From the NCBI RefSeq assembly GCF_014518315.1, contig NZ_JACVEL010000001.1, positions 620,001 to 684,000 on the forward strand: 64,000 bases of DNA, read 5' to 3'. The first letter of the stretch is position 1. Each line of letters starts with the position of its first letter. Below the pieces are notes generated by a model. It was not told the origin of the DNA and did no database searches. It saw only the letters and a list, made by a program, of their open reading frames with translations. The DNA comes from Taishania pollutisoli. Its GTDB lineage: Bacteria > Bacteroidota > Bacteroidia > Flavobacteriales_D > Crocinitomicaceae. Made by a program: the position numbers and the translations under genes. This document shows positions 6,916-16,500 of the stretch, one piece after another.

Positions 6916-9816
6916 TTATTTTAATTTGTCAGCCTCCTCCCGTGCCTTGTTCATAATTCCATCGGCTCGTTTATTGGCTTCGTCTTCTGTTTGTGTCGCC
7001 TTTTTGTATGCTTCATCTTTTGCTTTCTGAGCAATCGTCTCCGCTGCTTTCTTCTTTAACGGATTCGACCCTGCCGCAGCAACAGCATCTGTATACGCTT
7101 TATCGGCTTCCGAACGGATTCTATCTGCTGCTTTCTTCCCTTCCGCTTTTGCATTGTCAGCTTGTTTCTGTGCCGCATTGATTATTTCGGTTTTCTTTTT
7201 ATCCAGCTCTTCTTTTCCTTTGTCGACTGCATTATTTACAACCGCTTTTACTGAATCTTTTGTCTTGTCTACAACTTCTTTCGCTTTGTCTTTAGCAGCA
7301 TCTACCAGGGCATCCTTCATATTTCCGGATGCTTCCATCAGTTTTTCTTTGAAGTTGGTAGATACTTTCGGATCCGTCACCGTACCCAGTACGTTTACAT
7401 TGATCGGAATTTCGTTCGGAATGACATTCAGGTTCAACTTCGGAGCCAGTGAATTTACCTTTGCTGCCGCCTGCTCTACCAATTTTACCATTTCCTGCGG
7501 GATTTTATCCTTCGGAATGTTCATTTTTAAATCGTAATTGATGGATTGATCCAGGCTGGTTGTCCCGGATACATTTGTTTTGATTCCTCCCAATACGATA
7601 TCAAACGGGTTCAGGGCTACTTTACCATCTTCCACTTTGAATTTTGCTTTCAGGTTTTTGATCGTCTGGTTATTCAGGTTTTTCAGTTTTGTGACGTCTG
7701 CAATTTTATCCAGTGCTTTTACTCCTGAAACATTTAACGAAGAACTCAGTAAATCTCCCAATCCGTTCACCGAAGACAAAATCGGATCCAGATTGGAGGT
7801 CAGGTCTGTTGACAAGTTAAAATTGGACGAAATTTTACCAGACAAGTGCTTGGCAATCGGTGCCAGTTTTTCTACGGTAACAAAATTATTGACCAATTGC
7901 TGAATATCCAGTTCTTTCAGGTTGTAACCAAAGGATGCTTTCGGTCGCTCCGGATTTTGTGTGTTGTACTGTCCCGTTAACCCAATAGCACCTCCCATCG
8001 CGTTCAGGTTCAGGTTATTCAAGGTTGCCACTTTATCTTTCAGCGTAACAGCTCCATTGACATCGCTGGCATTCATCCCGTTGAATTTCACTTTATTGAT
8101 TTTTGTGTTTACTGCAAAATCAATGTTGCCCGGAATTTCAACTCCGCTGCTTTCTCCCGTTGCTGCAGGTTGCTGTGCCGGAGCTGTTTCAGTTGTTTCC
8201 GTAGCCGGAACAATGTTCATCAGTTCATCCAGATCCATGTAGTTACTGTTGAGTGTGAATTTTCCCTTCAACAGTTCATCACGGAACATATATCCCATGT
8301 AATTATCGATCGTTCCATTCATTGCAAAGTCAGAATTACCTGTTTTTGCTTCCAGCTTTTCCAATGCCAGGTATTGCGGCGCAAATCGGAACACCATTTC
8401 TTTCACATCTACCTCTTGCGACAACTCCGGTGAAACATAGTTGAAATCTTTTAGGTTCAATGTTCCCAATGCTTTGAATTGTTCATATTGCTCCTTTTCA
8501 ATGTGGCTCATCCGCCCATCCAGGCTGATATCCGCATCTAGTTTTCCATTGTATTTCTCTCCTTCTGCCAATGGGACAACTTTCCCCAATGAAGCTAAAT
8601 CTACTTTTGCCAGAATGGTTGATTTCAACGCAGGATCTGTCATTACATTTCGCAATTTTAATGTCGCATCCAAAACGTTTCCGACAAAATCCGCATGGAA
8701 TTTATCCACATCTACCGTCAGATTGTCCAGGTTACTTCCTCCGGCGAATTTAGAACCGGCAACCACTGCAATGTTCTGGATTGTTCCGGGTAAATCCGGG
8801 TATTTAATCGATGCGTTGGATACTTTAATTCCCGCATCCCATCCCGGCAGGTTTTTCTCATCCAGGATTCCTTTCACTTTTGCATTGAGGGCAAGCGAAC
8901 CGGAAGCAACCATGCTTTCGTAACCTGTTTTGTAAAACGCCGGAATCAATGAGATAAACTCTTTGAATGTTGCTTTATCAGCGTTTAATTTCAGGTCAAT
9001 GTTATCATTTTTCTCCAGCATTTCATAAAACCCGTCCACACCAAACTTCAGTGCGTTTAACTGGAATGTATTTTCTTTCAATGTAAATTTGGATGTTTTC
9101 TCGGAAAATTCCATCAACAGGTTGGCAACAATATCGGTTTTCACTTTTGAAAGGTACGTCAATCCACCCATTTCAAACGTCAGCTCATCCGTTGTTGTTT
9201 TCGTTTCAAAATCGATCACATCTGCTGTCAAATCCCCTGTTCCTTCATGGTTCAGGTTCACAATTTTTGCATATAATCCTCCCGGTTTATCATCGTAGCG
9301 AATCTGTGCATTCTCAATGGAGTACTTTTTCAATTTCAAGGCAAAATTGGACGGTTCTTCCAATTCTTCTTTTGTTTTCAATGAATCCGGCTTTACGATA
9401 TCATAGTTCGCTTTTCCATCGTATAATACACGTACATCTATTTTCGGCTCATACAGGTGTACTGCATCAATGGAAATGGTTTCTCCTTTGATTACGTCCC
9501 ACAAACCAACATCTGCGCGTACGGTTTTGACATCCGCCAGTGTCACTCCTTCAAAATCTCCCAGACCTTTCAAACGTGTTCCGTGCAGCTGAACAGAGAG
9601 ATTGGGGAATGTACTCAATAACGTCAGATCGAAATCATCCAGTTCTAATTTGGCTGTAAGGGTTTTGTTGACTTCATCAATTACCAATTGCTTTAGTTTA
9701 TCTTTGAAAAGGATTGGAATCAGAATGATTGCAATCAGTAAGAGTAAGAATGTGATGCCCGACCATTTTAAGATTCTTCTGAACAAACTCTTCTTTTTTT
9801 TAGTTGTAGATTTCAT
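6916..9816 (-). CDS. AsmA family protein with long amphipathic C-terminal tail
   Basis: The product is 966 residues from the ATG at 9816; the open frame runs 31 codons further up but through the divergent promoter. A Lys-rich N-terminus and one membrane helix (about 16-36) are followed by an AsmA-type repeating beta domain, VNKTLTAKLELDDFDLTLLS being typical of its start. AsmA-C-like repeats reach to about residue 810. AsmA/YhdP/TamB-like proteins span the periplasm and are thought to move phospholipid to the outer membrane. The last 150 or so residues are unusual: highly charged Ala/Lys/Glu/Asp helices with 11-residue-like repeats, as in LEA or apolipoprotein sequences. The gene is monocistronic and ends in a strong terminator. 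Confidence 0.85.
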   Translation of the reverse strand: MKSTTKKKKSLFRRILKWSGITFLLLLIAIILIPILFKDKLKQLVIDEVNKTLTAKLELDDFDLTLLSTFPNLSVQLHGTRLKGLGDFEGVTLADVKTVRADVGLWDVIKGETISIDAVHLYEPKIDVRVLYDGKANYDIVKPDSLKTKEELEEPSNFALKLKKYSIENAQIRYDDKPGGLYAKIVNLNHEGTGDLTADVIDFETKTTTDELTFEMGGLTYLSKVKTDIVANLLMEFSEKTSKFTLKENTFQLNALKFGVDGFYEMLEKNDNIDLKLNADKATFKEFISLIPAFYKTGYESMVASGSLALNAKVKGILDEKNLPGWDAGIKVSNASIKYPDLPGTIQNIAVVAGSKFAGGSNLDNLTVDVDKFHADFVGNVLDATLKLRNVMTDPALKSTILAKVDLASLGKVVPLAEGEKYNGKLDADISLDGRMSHIEKEQYEQFKALGTLNLKDFNYVSPELSQEVDVKEMVFRFAPQYLALEKLEAKTGNSDFAMNGTIDNYMGYMFRDELLKGKFTLNSNYMDLDELMNIVPATETTETAPAQQPAATGESSGVEIPGNIDFAVNTKINKVKFNGMNASDVNGAVTLKDKVATLNNLNLNAMGGAIGLTGQYNTQNPERPKASFGYNLKELDIQQLVNNFVTVEKLAPIAKHLSGKISSNFNLSTDLTSNLDPILSSVNGLGDLLSSSLNVSGVKALDKIADVTKLKNLNNQTIKNLKAKFKVEDGKVALNPFDIVLGGIKTNVSGTTSLDQSINYDLKMNIPKDKIPQEMVKLVEQAAAKVNSLAPKLNLNVIPNEIPINVNVLGTVTDPKVSTNFKEKLMEASGNMKDALVDAAKDKAKEVVDKTKDSVKAVVNNAVDKGKEELDKKKTEIINAAQKQADNAKAEGKKAADRIRSEADKAYTDAVAAAGSNPLKKKAAETIAQKAKDEAYKKATQTEDEANKRADGIMNKAREEADKLK

Positions 9817-9857
9817 ATGTGACGTTTTTTTTCGATATTTTTGAAAATCATATGTGA
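9813..9857. repeat. Direct repeat TCATATGTGA x2 in a divergent promoter
   Basis: Identical 10-mers at 9813-9822 and 9848-9857, 35 bp apart, flank the -7 box at 9836-9843. The first includes the start codon of the AsmA-like gene. Confidence 0.55.
9836..9843 (+). promoter_or_regulatory. -7 box TATTTTTG for the beta-barrel gene
   Basis: Exact TAnnTTTG, 28 bp before the ATG at 9872. Confidence 0.55.
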
Positions 9858-9871
9858 ATATACAAGATTTC

Positions 9872-10630
9872 ATGAAACGAATTGTAATACTGATTGTTTT
9901 TATTAACATTTTAACAACTTTTGGATTTGGACAAATCCAGATCGGTGGAGATCAGCCGAAGGCAAAAAAAGAGAAGAAAGAAAAGGTCAAAAAAGACCCG
10001 AACGATAGTACAGAATATAGTTTGCGATTGTTTGCAGGAACGACTGTTGCCGGCACATACAGAACACTGGAACCGAACAAAAATGAACTGTTCGCAGACA
10101 GTATCGGACTTCGGGCAGATGAAAAAAGCCTCACCCGCTGGTCGTTTCAATTGGGATTTACGAGTGACATCAATAAGAGTCTGATGTGGGAAGCAGGAGT
10201 AGCATTTATGCAAAATGGTGAACAGTACAGTTTTTCCGCAACAGATACAAGTCACAATTATACTTCCAGATATTCCTGGTTGGGGGTTCCGTTAAAATTG
10301 TATTACAAATACGACTTCAACAAACTCCGGTTACAGATCGGAGCAGGTGTGATTCCGCAAATGCAGATGAAATTCAGAAGAGAAGATACATTCGTTAACC
10401 GGGAAGGAACCAATTCAACCGTTGAAACCAAAACGATCAACGGGATGAATACGTTCACTGTTGCTGCGGTCGGAAACATCGGTTTGCATTACAGCATTAC
10501 GAACCGGTTCGGGGTATTTGTACAGTTTGAATACCGTCATCAATTGATGTCCAGTTATCTGAAAACATATCCGTACATTCACAAAGGGACATCCATCGGT
10601 GCCAATTTCGGTTTGACCTTCGGACTTTAA
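9872..10630 (+). CDS. Outer membrane beta-barrel protein (porin/OMP_b-brl family)
   Basis: The ATG at 9872 is chosen because it starts directly on a signal peptide (MKRIVILIVFINILTTFGFG) and lies downstream of the -7 box; a start six codons earlier is possible. The 252-residue protein has a short Lys-rich linker after the signal peptide, then alternating amphipathic strands typical of an 8- to 10-strand barrel, with aromatic girdle residues and an IGANFGLTFGL last strand. No enzymatic motif is seen. It is a generic Bacteroidota small barrel of unknown function. Confidence 0.75.
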   Translation: MKRIVILIVFINILTTFGFGQIQIGGDQPKAKKEKKEKVKKDPNDSTEYSLRLFAGTTVAGTYRTLEPNKNELFADSIGLRADEKSLTRWSFQLGFTSDINKSLMWEAGVAFMQNGEQYSFSATDTSHNYTSRYSWLGVPLKLYYKYDFNKLRLQIGAGVIPQMQMKFRREDTFVNREGTNSTVETKTINGMNTFTVAAVGNIGLHYSITNRFGVFVQFEYRHQLMSSYLKTYPYIHKGTSIGANFGLTFGL

Positions 10631-10637
10631 GAATGGC

Positions 10638-10692
10638 TTAATTATCAATGATTGTTGTGAATGAGATTTACGGGGTTTGATAATTGATAATT
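10638..10692. repeat. Inverted repeat family C, copy 1
   Basis: Perfect 10-bp arms aattatcaat (10640-10649) and attgataatt (10683-10692) lie between convergent genes. The same layout occurs at 22332-22393. It may act as a weak hairpin at the 3' end of the barrel gene. Confidence 0.6.
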
Positions 10693-10711
10693 CAGACATA
10701 ATTACTTAGGA

Positions 10712-12040
10712 TCAATCATTCTTACTGAGTGGTTTGAGTTGCTCTCCCATCTGCATCATGTATTTCAGGAATCCGTCGATGAACAGAGAGCCTTTGAGGT
10801 GATAACCGGCAGCAGTAAAATGCACCAGATCCGGTTGCATCAACCCGCTTCGCTGCCACAATTTGGAAGCCCCCAGTTCCCCCATCACACCATACATGTC
10901 CCAAACGGCCATTTTGTATTCTTTCGCCAGTTCGATGATAACCTCCCGCTCACGCGCAATGTTGCGATTGAGGTAGCGTCTGCGGTAGTAGGCATCATTC
11001 GGAACAGTCAGCAGCAATGCACAATTCGGATTGGCACGCAAAGCCATCTTCATCATTTTTTCCAGGTTGCGCTTGTACACCTGGGGATCAAATTTTTCGT
11101 ACGGAACGTTGGCATCATTCGTTCCTACGGAATACGCAAAAAAGTCAGGAGGATAGGTTTTCAGCTGTTCCTCAAACCGTGCACAATCCAGGTAGGAATA
11201 AAGCCCTGCTCCGTTGATTCCAATCGAATTGTACGAGATTCCGGGGTCGTCGTTCATGAACTGGAAGCCATAGATTTCCAACTCTGTATATTGATTCGTT
11301 TTTCGTGAAAACTGAAGGTCCAGTGAATCCAGTTCATCCGTAAACTCAATTTCCGTGTACCCTATTTCCGGGTTTTGCTTCACCGATTCGATGAGAATTT
11401 CATCACTTCCGAAATTGAGCTCATACGGCAATTCTCCTTTGTTGTGAAATACCCGGAGTTTGCAGAATCCCGGCTTAGAAACCGTATTCTTGTGTTGAAA
11501 TGAAAACAGGACAATCGAATCGCTGCTGATGATCGTTGCCCCCAGCACACCAAAATCAATGGTATTGTCTTTATTGGCGACCACCCGGTACCCTCTGAAA
11601 TTTGAGGGAGACGAAAAGCGGTAATTTCCCGGGTTGTTGGTTCCTGCAAGATTAAATGGGAAGACCATTCCGCGTTCTCCCGTCAATTTAGGATAATTGG
11701 TTTGCAAAAACATCCGAACATCATTGGTATAAATATCTGCCTGGATGTGTGACCCTCCGATGTGGTAGAAATTCAGTTTGCGGTCCTGGAAACGGATCAT
11801 GGAATCGAGTTGGTGGTACAGGTACTCGAAATTGGGGCTCGTTTTGGTGTAAAATTTATAATTGTTCTTAGAAAAATCAATGAACGGGTAGGTTGTCCTT
11901 GTGGATGTATCTATGCGAACGAAATCCGGGAAATTGTAGGCTGAAAGGGAATCTTTTTGCTGGGAATATGCCAACACTGAAATCCCGGTCAGAATACCGG
12001 TGAGCCAATACTTAAACTGTCGTCGATAAATAACAATCAT
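10712..12040 (-). CDS. SGNH/GDSL-like exported hydrolase
   Basis: The 442-residue product has a signal peptide (about 1-27, ending in VLAYSQQ). SGNH-fold blocks are visible: HIGGSHIQAD near residue 97, where the nucleophile Ser follows Gly-Gly rather than Gly-Asp; SVGTNDANV with the Gly-Asn-like oxyanion position; and DLVHFTAAGYHLKG with the catalytic Asp-x-x-His. A beta-sandwich insert separates block I from the rest. Related Bacteroidota proteins come in tandem pairs and are thought to de-acetylate cell-wall or surface polysaccharides. It lies 3 bp after a second SGNH protein on the same strand. No MBOAT acyltransferase, a frequent companion, is adjacent. Confidence 0.75.
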   Translation of the reverse strand: MIVIYRRQFKYWLTGILTGISVLAYSQQKDSLSAYNFPDFVRIDTSTRTTYPFIDFSKNNYKFYTKTSPNFEYLYHQLDSMIRFQDRKLNFYHIGGSHIQADIYTNDVRMFLQTNYPKLTGERGMVFPFNLAGTNNPGNYRFSSPSNFRGYRVVANKDNTIDFGVLGATIISSDSIVLFSFQHKNTVSKPGFCKLRVFHNKGELPYELNFGSDEILIESVKQNPEIGYTEIEFTDELDSLDLQFSRKTNQYTELEIYGFQFMNDDPGISYNSIGINGAGLYSYLDCARFEEQLKTYPPDFFAYSVGTNDANVPYEKFDPQVYKRNLEKMMKMALRANPNCALLLTVPNDAYYRRRYLNRNIAREREVIIELAKEYKMAVWDMYGVMGELGASKLWQRSGLMQPDLVHFTAAGYHLKGSLFIDGFLKYMMQMGEQLKPLSKND

Positions 12041-12043
12041 TTA

Positions 12044-13510
12044 CTATTCCCCTTTTCCGCTCCATTTGACGTACTCTGCAATTAGCGCATCATAAAACAA
12101 CTGGGCCGCCACCCGGGCTCCTCCGTTACTAAAATGGATGTAATCATTTCCTGCCAGTCCTTTGTTCACCCATGCCGGCATTGAATTTTTCCCTCCCATA
12201 GCACCATAGAGATCCCAATATCCGGCTCCGGCTTCCATGCTCACTTTTTTCATCTGTTCAACGCAGTATGGCAAAAACGGATATGTTTCATAAATTCCGT
12301 CTACCATTCGCGACATATCACTCGGTCCGATGACCACAATAGCTGCTGAAGGACGCATTGATTTCAGGGAATTCAACTGCCCTTTGAAATAACTGGCGTA
12401 GTTGCGAACAGACGCGCTGTCTTTAAAAAACGGAACCGAGTTTCCACCGTATTGCATGATGATTAATTCTACTCCCAAATCGTTCATTGCTTCTGCAACA
12501 ACCCCTCTGTCCATCGAACCAAAAATCGTACCACTGGAGCCTCTCATCCCGATGTTGGACATCTGCACTCCGTAATCTCCTTCCAGGGTAAAATTACTGA
12601 TGGTCGGACTAATGGCTGTTGAGAATTCAAATTTCAATTTCCCCGGAGTTCCCGGGAATGTCAGTTTAAAAATATGGGATTTCCCGTCCGCTTTCAAACT
12701 ATCCTGGTGAATCAGCGCACCGTTTTCATATACGTTAATCGCACACGGCTTGATACAACTGTTGTAATACATTTTCACTGTACTGAAACTTCTGGAGCGT
12801 CCGAATGCGCTTCCCGATGCCGCCAATTCAATCCAGCCGGTTTTAATGCTTGTTTCATTGGCTATTTCCGCGCTGTCTTTGTATTCCCTGGTAAAACGCG
12901 CTGCGGAACCCATCACACCGTACTTGCGGGAGTTGAGTTTATCTCCTCCGAAGCAGGTATAGCGCTTAAAATTGGGTGAATAGGTTTGTACGAATGCGAA
13001 GGTATTGTACACATTGTTTGCCGGAACCAATCCCGGTCCGTTTCCTCCGAACTGGTTTTGAAGGCGTTCCCGGATAAATCCGGTCATCCGGTCACCTTCA
13101 ATCTGGGAATCTCCATAGTGGAGAATGTGTACTTTCTTTTTGGCTGTAGCGGCGGAGCTCAATTTCTCAAAAAAATTGTGAAGATTGACCAATCCGGCAT
13201 CATTCAGGTGAATAATCGTTGAGTTCTTAACACTCAACTCTCCGGCATTCGGCGCTCCCATGTCCCCGTTGCTTCCATTCTGATGTTGTAACAACGGATC
13301 TGCAAATGTTGTATCGACATCCACAATAATGTTGTCAATTTCTGCCGTTTCTTGCTTTTTGGGATGCATCAACCGTCCGATGGTCGGGAATTTTAAATTC
13401 ATTCCAAACACCCTGATTCCTTCTTCGGGAATGAAGAGGCTAATGGTAAGTAAAATGGCAATCAAGCCCAATAACGCAAGAAATACCTGGTATAATTTAA
13501 TGTTTTTCAC
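12044..13510 (-). CDS. SGNH-fold membrane-anchored hydrolase
   Basis: The 488-residue product starts with GTG; an in-frame TGA two codons upstream rules out any earlier start, and a later ATG would remove the membrane helix (about 8-28). Block I reads HYGDSQIEGDRMT (GDS nucleophile), block III is MQYGGNSVPF with Gly-x-Asn, and the end carries DYIHFSNGGARVAAQLF with Asp-x-x-His. A complete catalytic set is therefore present, on the outer face of the inner membrane. The neighbour downstream (3 bp gap) has the same fold with a diverged block I, so the pair may act together on an acylated glycan. The substrate is unknown. Confidence 0.75.
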   Translation of the reverse strand: MKNIKLYQVFLALLGLIAILLTISLFIPEEGIRVFGMNLKFPTIGRLMHPKKQETAEIDNIIVDVDTTFADPLLQHQNGSNGDMGAPNAGELSVKNSTIIHLNDAGLVNLHNFFEKLSSAATAKKKVHILHYGDSQIEGDRMTGFIRERLQNQFGGNGPGLVPANNVYNTFAFVQTYSPNFKRYTCFGGDKLNSRKYGVMGSAARFTREYKDSAEIANETSIKTGWIELAASGSAFGRSRSFSTVKMYYNSCIKPCAINVYENGALIHQDSLKADGKSHIFKLTFPGTPGKLKFEFSTAISPTISNFTLEGDYGVQMSNIGMRGSSGTIFGSMDRGVVAEAMNDLGVELIIMQYGGNSVPFFKDSASVRNYASYFKGQLNSLKSMRPSAAIVVIGPSDMSRMVDGIYETYPFLPYCVEQMKKVSMEAGAGYWDLYGAMGGKNSMPAWVNKGLAGNDYIHFSNGGARVAAQLFYDALIAEYVKWSGKGE

Positions 13511-13527
13511 TTCTCAAAAGAAAAGCA

Positions 13528-13535
13528 CAAATTTA
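13528..13535 (-). promoter_or_regulatory. -7 box TAAATTTG for the SGNH pair
   Basis: Exact TAnnTTTG on the minus strand, 17 bp before the GTG start, which supports that start. Confidence 0.5.
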
Positions 13536-13599
13536 GCGAAGGGAATCGATATTCGCCTAACTATACCGACGGTTTTTTACACTTTTTAAGCTTTTTACC

Positions 13600-16500
13600 T
13601 TATCTCAGTATACTCACATGTCCGTTGAACGTATATTTCTTGTCATTGAACAAATCGCGGGCAGAGATCGTCCATGTATAGGAACCTGACTGAACAATTT
13701 TCCCATTGAACGTACCGTCCCATCCGAAATCCCGGTCGTACGACTCAAATATCAGCTCTCCCCACCTGTTATAGATTTGTAAATGGAAGGAATAATCATC
13801 TATTCCCTGAATGTAAACTTTCCATGTCTGGTTAAATTCATCTCCATCCGGAGTGAATGTATTGGGAGCAAACAGCATGACATCATTGACCACTTCCACA
13901 TTTTTCGTAATTGAATCGGTACAGCCGTATTCCGTCATTACATACAAGGTGATCGGATAGACCCCCGTTTCTCCCTGAGGATACGTAATCTTCGGTGATT
14001 GAAGTGAAGAATAAGACGGATTGGCACCTGGCATTACCCACTGGTACTGGTCGATGTTCCCTGTTGAAATATCTGTCAGATGCACCGTCGGATCAAACAT
14101 GCTTACAGGTGTCGGAGAAGCGTTAAAGTTTGCATCCGGCACAGGATATACCGTGATAAAATCAGTAAAAGTATTGCTGTAATAACATCCCAGAGATGAA
14201 ATCACTTCCATTTCAACGGTATACAATCCATGTGACTGGTAGGTATGACCGAACGACCCGTTTCCAAGAATAACAGTGTCTTTTGTCCCGTCTCCAAAAG
14301 AAATGAAGACCGAATCAATATTTCCATTCGACAAATTATCAAAAATGACACTGTGTGCTTCACACCCTTCAGGGAAATCAGGCAGTAACGCAGGTATGAT
14401 CTCTTCCTCAATAAATACATTCGTACATGCCGTTGCGGTTGGTGAACCACATGCCTCAGATAATGTGACGCAGTAATTGTGAGATCCTGCTCCCGGAGAT
14501 ACCGTGATCGTCTGAGTATTTCCAACGGTCACCCCGTTTAACGTCCATGAATACGAATAGGCACTGCTTCCTCCTTCACCTGTTGCTGTTAATGTTGCTG
14601 CGCCTTCCCGACAGATCAGCGTATCAGGAGAAATAAATGGAATCACCAATGGATCAGGTTCTTCAACGGTGAACGTTAACTGGTCAGTACATCCTCCTAC
14701 TGAATACACATCCAACACGTAATCTCCTGCAAATAAACTGTCAATTGTGAATGGAGACATAGCATTGACCTGGGGGCCTCCGTTCAGGGTGTAATAATCA
14801 ATTGCTGTTCCTGTAACGGTAATGGAACCGTTTGGCTTGCTGTTACAATCGGAATCAATAATGACATGATTCGTAATTTCAGTATCGGTTACATCTACCA
14901 CAACAACTGACTGATCCTGGCAATCAGCCGCCCCGATCGTGTAAGTATAATTTCCGGAAGGCATCACAGCCGGATCGAAAGGCATAGTAATCACCTGTCC
15001 CTGCGGATTTTTCCAGACACCACCTGTCTGAGGGTTGTTGGATAACAATGTAAACAGGTCTACCGGGGCGTCTTGAGAACAGACCACCAGAGAACTGTCC
15101 TCACCTGCATACGGTGGAGGAATTACGGTAATGGCAATGCTGTCTGAACTTGCACAAAGCGGATGTCCGACCGGATTAATGATCAGCGTAATTGTTTCAT
15201 CTCCTTGTGGTGACCAGACCGGATTTAAAATACTTCCGTCCGAAAGGTTGGTTCCCGGCGTCCACGTATATTCATACGCAGGGACGCAGTTTGACGTAAA
15301 TGTCATATTATGTCCGGATAAATTCCCGGAAGACTGGTAAACAACAGTTCCATCTTCATCCAGAATACGGTAAGAACATTCACTTATAGAAAAACCAGTT
15401 GCGTTGAATGTAGTTGTATATGTTTGTCCGTTATTTACTGCAAAAGGAATGGAATTTTCAGATCCTCCTGGCGGAACGGTATAATTAGACATGTTGCCAT
15501 TCACGTTGAGGGTCATGGTGTTACCCTCCCATCCGTCTCCCCACGAATCGATCAGTACCAATGTATAATTACAAGGAGTTGGCGGCCAGACAACAGACGG
15601 ATCCAGCTGGAAGCTGTTTCCTTCACAAACCAACGTGTCATTACCTGCATTGACAACTGCCAGTTCATTGACATTCACCAATACATCGTGGGTGTTTTCG
15701 CAACCAAAGTCATCAATGGCATGAAAGGTAATCACGTATTGTCCGGGAGTATCCGGAGTTACTGTTATTGTACTGTTCTGGTTCGAAAGCGCATAAGGAA
15801 TCGAAGTACTTGTACTCCAGAAAGAAGAATCAGCAGTGTGTCCGATTTCAGGTTTAAATGAAATATCATCCGGGTAGAAGTCGGGATTTAAGTTCAATGA
15901 GAACGAAAACACCGTTCCATCATCCGCTGCCCACAAATCTGTCACATTCAGCGACCAGGTACCATTGGTCGGACAACCGACTAAATTGCTTAGTGAACCG
16001 ATAGGAGCATAATCTCCTGCGGGAAGAATATTTCCGACAGCCGCGCCTGCATTAACAGCCTGTACCCAGGTCTGGTTAGCAACCGGGGTAAAGCAATAGG
16101 AAAAGGGTGTTCCCATCGTTTCCGGAATACTGCAATCGACGTTATCCGCCTGCACTGCTACTCCCAGATTTACGCCACCACCACCCTGCTGGTGCAAAAT
16201 GACATTCTGCCCGGTCGGACAGGTCAGCGTGATCAGAAGGTCTCCGATGAATGAATGTTCCATTTCCATGCATATACTTATAATATCTGAAGCACTTGTG
16301 ATCTGTGTTCCGGACTCAAAACCAGTCTGCAATAAAGGAATAGATTGCTGTACTCCGAGCAAGTCATCTGTGATACATCCGTCATCAACGGTTGTCGAGC
16401 CCGGAAATCCCTGCCATTCCACTTCATAGTCATCCGGATAGGCTGTAATGGAATAGGATTCGCCGATACACACATCAATTTCTGTCGGAAGTGGTGAAAA

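Noticed and set aside
10712-13510. Lipase assignment for the two SGNH proteins
   Set aside because: The block order and the long insert agree better with polysaccharide acetylesterase-like SGNH proteins; no lipase-specific feature is visible, so only the fold is claimed.
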